11,005 nucleotides of DNA from Zetaproteobacteria bacterium (GTDB lineage Bacteria; Pseudomonadota; Zetaproteobacteria; Mariprofundales; Mariprofundaceae), in contig JAJRTX010000336.1 of NCBI GenBank assembly GCA_021545665.1, positions 1-11,005 on the forward strand, in the 5' to 3' direction. The notes below the pieces were generated by a model. That model was not told the DNA's origin and did no database searches. It saw only the letters and a list, made by a program, of their open reading frames with translations. Positions 6,546 through 11,005 of the stretch are shown piece by piece (position 1 is the stretch's first letter; each line of letters begins with the position of its first letter). A program made the translations under genes and the position numbers.

Positions 6546-7295
6546 TTATTTATCAAATATACGAAAAACATAGTGCGGATAAATCTGCTCCGAATTCAGA
6601 CCATCCCTGCGAATAAGCAGATCTTCCACTACCTCGGTTGCACCGATGCAACTGGACACCGTTGCATCATCCAGGACGATATATCCCCCATCGACTATAT
6701 GGGACTTGACCGTTTCATATGTATATTCGACGGCAGGCTTGATATCGCAATCAATGTGAGCCATACGTATATCTCCAGCTTCCTTGAGAACAGCATCATT
6801 GGTATTTTCAAAAAAACCTTTTACCAGCTTCAAATTGTCCAGCCCGAGCTTGGCTACATAATCCTGCAACTGCTCGAAATCCACATCTGAGAAATCATTT
6901 TTGTTATGCGCATCCACATTTTTGTCTGTTTCCGGCATACCTTCAAAACTATCCAGCGCATAAATATTCATGCCCGGATGCAGTTTACCAGCCACATAGG
7001 CCATAAATATCGCACTACCGCCAAGGTAGGAACCATATTCAACAATGTGACCAAACGGTAGCTTATCGATATAGAAACGCAGGAGCAGAAAGATATTCAT
7101 CCTGTTCTCTTCCGACATAATCGTCCGTTTGCGCGCCACTTTAAATGCCTCTTTATACAAGGGGTCAGACAGAATCTTTTCTTTGAGCCCCCCGAACTGC
7201 AAGCCCCACCCCCGCTGATAACCCTCATAGACATTGCGCCCTTGCCTGAGAACATCGGGTATGCCATTGATTTGCGGTAAATAATTATCTGTCAT
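6546..7295 (-). CDS. TylF/MycF-like SAM-dependent O-methyltransferase
   Basis: The 249-residue protein resembles the macrocin O-methyltransferase (TylF/MycF) family, whose characterised members methylate sugar hydroxyls with SAM and a divalent metal. Evidence: VEYGSYLGGSAIFMA (85-99, SAM motif I), ALDSFEGMP (113-121, the family-typical DxFxGxP element), HIDCDIKPAVEYTYE (180-194, the acidic metal/catalytic strand corresponding to DxDxYxxT in relatives) and GGYIVLDD (203-210). The usual Tyr after the second Asp is replaced by IKPA, so the metal-site surroundings differ from TylF itself. In this operon a glycan hydroxyl, possibly on heptose or a deoxysugar, is the likely target; the position cannot be told. 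The ATG has AGGGA 8 nt upstream and follows the giant glycosyltransferase gene after 14 nt. Confidence 0.9.
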   Translation of the reverse strand: MTDNYLPQINGIPDVLRQGRNVYEGYQRGWGLQFGGLKEKILSDPLYKEAFKVARKRTIMSEENRMNIFLLLRFYIDKLPFGHIVEYGSYLGGSAIFMAYVAGKLHPGMNIYALDSFEGMPETDKNVDAHNKNDFSDVDFEQLQDYVAKLGLDNLKLVKGFFENTNDAVLKEAGDIRMAHIDCDIKPAVEYTYETVKSHIVDGGYIVLDDATVSSCIGATEVVEDLLIRRDGLNSEQIYPHYVFRIFDK

Positions 7296-7303
7296 GATGT
7301 TTG

Positions 7304-7308
7304 TCCCT
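7304..7308 (-). promoter_or_regulatory. Shine-Dalgarno of the TylF-like methyltransferase
   Basis: AGGGA on the minus strand falls in the 14-nt gap after the TAA (7310-7312) of the giant gene, 8 nt before the ATG at 7295. It confirms that start. Confidence 0.6.
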
Positions 7309-7309
7309 G

Positions 7310-10300
7310 TTATTTAATTGCATGGAAGAAATTCAGCCCTTCCCCTAAATGACCGTATTCACGGCTCCAGTACACTTTCAGCGATGCATCGGAAAAGCCT
7401 GCCCCGGCCAACTGGTCCAACACCTGCCAGCCAAAGTCGGTAAACACAAGCGACCCTTCCTCCGATACCGGGTTACCGTGATACACTTCCGGCAGATTAT
7501 GCTCCAGCACACCGTTTTTAATTTCTGCTCTGGTAACATTGCCCTGCATACCCGAACAAAATGGTATCGTCATAAACAGCTGCCCACCGGGTTTTAGCAC
7601 TCTACACATTTCCGTCATAGACTGATAAGGATCATTCACATGCTCAAGCACATCATTACTGATGATTGCATCAAATGTACGGGCATCAAAACTGAGCCTC
7701 TCAACATCCTCATGTCTTATCCCATCGACAATACTTCCAGATTCTTCATCCGGCCCCAGATATTCACTACCCACACATTCAATATCTGGAAATGTCTGCG
7801 TAAACCAGGCATAAATATGCGTGACCTGCTCGGTCATATATATTCTGATGGAGTCCGAATCCGGATGTACTGCTATCAATTGCTTTAGCATACTTGCCAC
7901 TGCACGTTGCCGATTATTCATACCGCAGGATGGACATACCAGGCGTTCACGCCAGTTAGGTGTCCAGAAATCACCCTCCTGAACCGCCCCGCTCAGTTTG
8001 TCGACAAGAAAATCAGTCGCCGCTTCACAAACAAGGCAATAGCCGGGTATCGTGTAAGTATCCTGTTGGTGACCGGAAGCGATCTCATGCTCAATATCCC
8101 GCCAGCTTTTTGCCACAGAGCTTTGGCTCAGTGTACGATATTCTTCCCTGCTCCTGCATTCATGGGTAGAAATAACCCGAACAGCATACGCCTCTGCAGG
8201 ATCATCATATTCAACGGCCTCTAGTTCCGCCACACCAACAGACGCCACCAAATCGGAAACAATTTTCAAGCCACGATCAAAAGAATATTCTGCTTTGACA
8301 TATTCGATCGATGCCCGGGAGAGTGCTTCCCACAATGTTTCCGAGCGATACAAACGCAACACTTCATCCGCAAAGGCTTCAGGTGAATCTGCAATGAGGA
8401 TATTGTCTCCATGTGCCAACCCCATGCCTTCAGCCCCTACCGGCGTGGTCACGCATGGCAATCCATAGGACATACTATATCCTATTTTCCCTTTAATACC
8501 GGCCCCATAACGCAGAGGAGCCACAGACATACGGCACCGGCTGAATACAGGCTCGAGATCTTCTACAAAACCCATAACATTCACACCATCGCCATGCAGC
8601 ATTTCAATTTCATCCGGAGCATTACTACCAATTACATGGAATACAAAATCAGGATCTTGCTCTCGAATAAGCGGCAGAATATCTTCAACGAAGTAAATTA
8701 CTGCATCGATATTCGGTCGATGTTGAAAACCTCCGACAAAGACTGCCCCGGACCGTTCCCCAAAAGGCGCATCTGTGCCGCTCACCTCTAGCACCCATGG
8801 AAAAACATGGATATTCTTCAACCCCTCGTCTTCCAGCAGTCGTTGCTCCTCGGTACTGTGGACAATTACCGCATCCACCTGGCTAGCCACCTTCAACTCT
8901 CTTTTCTTTGTCTTGCCAGCCTGCTTGCGCAATGCATCCGAGTTTTCCAGCTCCGCCTGTCTGATTTCGCGCAAAAAATGCAAATCCGATGTATGGAATA
9001 TCCGAGCAGCCTTGGGACAGTACTGCCTGACCATGTCAGCATACTTGGTGGCAACGCCAATACGAAACATGAGTACGGCATCATAGTCCTTGCCATATTC
9101 TTTAAGATGCGATTCGACCGACATCTGATATGGTGCATACAGGCATTCAACGCCAATCTTCTGTAAATCCCCGGTATATTTTTCCATAAACAGAAAATTA
9201 TCTTCAGGAATAAACGTCACCTTGAACGACAAAGCCTGAAAGACTTTCATGATGTTCAATGCCGTAATGGAACCTGCATCATGATCGGGCATGGGCGTGC
9301 AATGGTCGAGCACCAGAATACGCTTCTGTATATTGCGATCCTTCACCAGATGCGGATTTAATCCGGGTTTACCATGCGTTTTCAGTTCATCCTGCCAGCG
9401 ACTAAACAGTTTTTTTGCGTTTTCCACCTGGTATGCCTTCGCTCCCGCAGTGATATCCGTACCGGAAGAAATCCCTTCGTGGTGTGTCACCACCGAAGCA
9501 GGTTGATACAGGACACGGTAACCCGACTGGCGCACCCGGAACGCCAGATCAGAATCCTCACCATATGCCGGTGCATACCATTCATCAAAACCTTCCAGCT
9601 TATGCCACAGAGCGGCAGGCAGCATAATCGATGCACCCGAACAATAGTCGACATCCCTGAGATAATTGTATTGAGGGAGATTCAGATCATCCAGACGCCC
9701 GTAATTCCAGCCGGAACCATCCTCCCAGATGATACCACCGGCTTCCTGCAAACGGCCATCAGGATAAATCAGCTTTGAACCTACAAGCCCAGATCCAGAC
9801 ACTTCCTTAAATGTATCCACAAGCGCATCCAGCCAGCCATCGTGCACTTCCACATCATTGTTAAGCATATAGATATATTCGCCATTGGCTTGCCTGGCGG
9901 CTTTATTGCAGGAGCGGATAAAACCCAGATTCTCCACATTCTCAATCAGATATATGCCAGCTACTTTCCTTAGCGTTTTAACCGAGTCATCAGGGGAGCA
10001 GTCATCAATCACAATGATTTCATAATCATATTTGCAGCTAGCCCGCTGGATTGATCGCAAGCACCCAAGCGTATATTCGAGCTGCCCATATACCGGAATG
10101 ACAATACTCACTACTGGGCGCTGAGTGGCCGTAAAGGCAGGCAGTGGTTCGTGCCCGGATCCGGATTCCTGTTGCACAGATGCATCAGGCAGCGGATTTG
10201 TAACCATGACTGAAGGCCGTGTCCTTTCATGCAAGGGCTTCCATATTTTATAGGATAATGTGTTCCGAAAAACAGTCGGGAATGTTCGATAAAGTGAGGA

Positions 10301-11005
10301 TTGGAGATTTTTCTTCAAGCGCTTCGATACAGGCAAAGCATGAAAGGTGATTGCACCCGTTTTAAGAACAGCCGTTTTGGACCACTCCAGCCCCTTCCTG
10401 GTCGCCCCCGTCAACCTTCTCATCGGGGCTGTCAATCGCCATGACCATGATTCATACACCGACGATAACACATGATCATATCTCCCCACTTGTTGCTGCA
10501 GGGTTTGGTTGTCATGGCATAACTGACCAAATATTTGATTTAACTCGGTATTCTGTTCGGAAATCATTTCAAGTTGCCCGGATATTTCCGAATTCAGTTT
10601 TTCATATTCACTCAAACGCCCATCCAAATCCTGCAACCGCTGGGCCAGACCAGCCTTCTCCTCCATCAAATTCATATTGAGATTTTTATAATGCTTAGCC
10701 TTGGAGTCCAACTTTTCAACCTGTTTCATTAATCCAGCCTTTTCTTCAAATAAAGCATCACTCAGTTTCTTATACTCGCCGACCTGTGTAACCAGTTCTT
10801 TAACCTGCCCGGCCAGCGCCACCTTTTCCCCAGCCAGATCTTGGCTCTGCTGCTCATACTCGCCGACCTGTACAACCAGTTCTTTAACCTGCCCGGCCAG
10901 CGCCGCCTTCTCCCCAGCCAGATCTTGGCTCTGCTGCTCATATTTTGCAATCTGATTGATCAACAACTTATTCTGAACAGCAATTTCTTTCAAATTGCCC
11001 GCATC
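7310..11005 (-). CDS. Giant coiled-coil / GT2 / GT4 / methyltransferase fusion protein (5' end beyond window)
   Basis: The frame is open to the right edge; 1231 residues are visible. A TTG at 10993 (residue 1 below) is only the first possible start codon inside the window. The coiled-coil repeat continues through it, so the true start is probably outside. Domains: (a) 28-residue heptad repeats, up to about 175. (b) [13 protein letters not shown] (182-194), a motif often preceding glycosyltransferase domains in such proteins. (c) GT2 domain, about 293-515, with [18 protein letters not shown] (330-336), NND (378-380) and GEDSDLAFR. (d) GT4-like domain, about 557-915, with [13 protein letters not shown] (751-763) and [12 protein letters not shown] (825-836); the usual EX7E glutamates are replaced. 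(e) A four-Cys zinc ribbon (986, 989, 1020, 1023), then a SAM methyltransferase core with [12 protein letters not shown] and RVLKPGG. No membrane segment or signal peptide is seen. It probably builds and possibly methyl-caps a glycan in the cytoplasm. The specificities are unknown. Confidence 0.93.
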   Translation of the reverse strand, partial: DAGNLKEIAVQNKLLINQIAKYEQQSQDLAGEKAALAGQVKELVVQVGEYEQQSQDLAGEKVALAGQVKELVTQVGEYKKLSDALFEEKAGLMKQVEKLDSKAKHYKNLNMNLMEEKAGLAQRLQDLDGRLSEYEKLNSEISGQLEMISEQNTELNQIFGQLCHDNQTLQQQVGRYDHVLSSVYESWSWRLTAPMRRLTGATRKGLEWSKTAVLKTGAITFHALPVSKRLKKNLQSSLYRTFPTVFRNTLSYKIWKPLHERTRPSVMVTNPLPDASVQQESGSGHEPLPAFTATQRPVVSIVIPVYGQLEYTLGCLRSIQRASCKYDYEIIVIDDCSPDDSVKTLRKVAGIYLIENVENLGFIRSCNKAARQANGEYIYMLNNDVEVHDGWLDALVDTFKEVSGSGLVGSKLIYPDGRLQEAGGIIWEDGSGWNYGRLDDLNLPQYNYLRDVDYCSGASIMLPAALWHKLEGFDEWYAPAYGEDSDLAFRVRQSGYRVLYQPASVVTHHEGISSGTDITAGAKAYQVENAKKLFSRWQDELKTHGKPGLNPHLVKDRNIQKRILVLDHCTPMPDHDAGSITALNIMKVFQALSFKVTFIPEDNFLFMEKYTGDLQKIGVECLYAPYQMSVESHLKEYGKDYDAVLMFRIGVATKYADMVRQYCPKAARIFHTSDLHFLREIRQAELENSDALRKQAGKTKKRELKVASQVDAVIVHSTEEQRLLEDEGLKNIHVFPWVLEVSGTDAPFGERSGAVFVGGFQHRPNIDAVIYFVEDILPLIREQDPDFVFHVIGSNAPDEIEMLHGDGVNVMGFVEDLEPVFSRCRMSVAPLRYGAGIKGKIGYSMSYGLPCVTTPVGAEGMGLAHGDNILIADSPEAFADEVLRLYRSETLWEALSRASIEYVKAEYSFDRGLKIVSDLVASVGVAELEAVEYDDPAEAYAVRVISTHECRSREEYRTLSQSSVAKSWRDIEHEIASGHQQDTYTIPGYCLVCEAATDFLVDKLSGAVQEGDFWTPNWRERLVCPSCGMNNRQRAVASMLKQLIAVHPDSDSIRIYMTEQVTHIYAWFTQTFPDIECVGSEYLGPDEESGSIVDGIRHEDVERLSFDARTFDAIISNDVLEHVNDPYQSMTEMCRVLKPGGQLFMTIPFCSGMQGNVTRAEIKNGVLEHNLPEVYHGNPVSEEGSLVFTDFGWQVLDQLAGAGFSDASLKVYWSREYGHLGEGLNFFHAIK
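10523..11005 (-). repeat. 28-residue (84-bp) tandem coiled-coil repeat array, running off the window edge
   Basis: Within the giant protein, Tyr recurs every 28 residues (18, 46, 74, 102, 130, numbered from the TTG at 10993). Each unit is four heptads with a core resembling LxxEKAxLxxQV. Five units lie at 10859-10942, 10775-10858, 10691-10774, 10607-10690 and 10523-10606; the last is degenerate. The residues before the first unit (DAGN at the window edge, then A, Q, L and Q at matching places) fit the same register, so at least one more unit lies across the edge. The array predicts a long parallel coiled coil that would oligomerise the protein and hold its catalytic domains at a fixed distance. 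Confidence 0.85.
10775..10942 (-). repeat. Near-identical 84-bp direct duplication inside the coiled-coil array
   Basis: The copies at 10775-10858 and 10859-10942 differ at only 4 of 84 bases by my count, changing two residues (Ala to Val, Val to Thr). Neighbouring units are strongly diverged at DNA level. Two adjacent copies this similar indicate a recent in-frame duplication, or homogenisation by recombination or slippage. The unit is an exact multiple of 3 and of the 7-residue heptad, so gain or loss keeps both frame and coil phase. Confidence 0.9.

Noticed and set aside
10523..10942. CRISPR-like array
   Set aside because: The repeats are contiguous 84-bp units without spacers, in phase with a coding frame, and diverge gradually.
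10701..10955. Plus-strand 84-residue repetitive ORF opposite the coiled coil
   Set aside because: Its internal repeat is simply the complement of the 84-bp coiled-coil units. There is no start context, and the minus frame is clearly the coding one.

Overview
This window is one long, tightly packed, leftward-reading (minus strand) gene block from a Gram-negative bacterium. It belongs to a surface-polysaccharide locus (O-antigen, capsule or similar glycan). The proteobacterial guess rests on the GDP-D,D-heptose pathway, the rhamnosyltransferase-like GT2 enzymes and the moderate base composition; I cannot name a genus. No promoter, rRNA, tRNA, CRISPR array or insertion sequence is visible.

Layout in the direction of transcription (right to left). 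(1) 11005-7310: the 3' part of a giant, probably edge-truncated protein with an N-terminal coiled coil of 28-residue repeats, a GT2 glycosyltransferase domain, a GT4-type glycosyltransferase domain, and a C-terminal zinc-ribbon plus SAM-methyltransferase domain. (2) 7295-6546: a TylF/MycF-like O-methyltransferase. (3) 6530-5796: a second, unrelated class I methyltransferase. (4) 5786-2931: the complete GDP-D-glycero-alpha-D-manno-heptose pathway in the order hddA, gmhA, hddC, gmhB, each pair sharing 4 nt. (5) 2934-1068: two GT2 glycosyltransferases. (6) 1068-232: an atypical SDR-fold epimerase/reductase-like protein lacking the usual Tyr and Lys.

Working together, GmhA, HddA, GmhB and HddC would convert sedoheptulose 7-phosphate to GDP-D,D-heptose. 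The glycosyltransferases would build this and probably other sugars into a glycan, and three methyltransferase modules could methylate the sugars or cap chains. The join of coiled coil, glycosyltransferases and methyltransferase in one polypeptide recalls, by architecture only, the coiled-coil ruler and methyl-capping logic of WbdD. A chain-length role here is a hypothesis.

The left 231 bases hold no minus-strand gene I can support. They contain a stop-free plus-strand frame (1-153) that may be the tail of a convergent gene, and an unusual run of consecutive hairpins with a three-copy inverted/direct repeat. Start sites for hddA, gmhA and hddC were moved inward from the longest possible ORFs, on ribosome-binding-site, overlap and family-length evidence.
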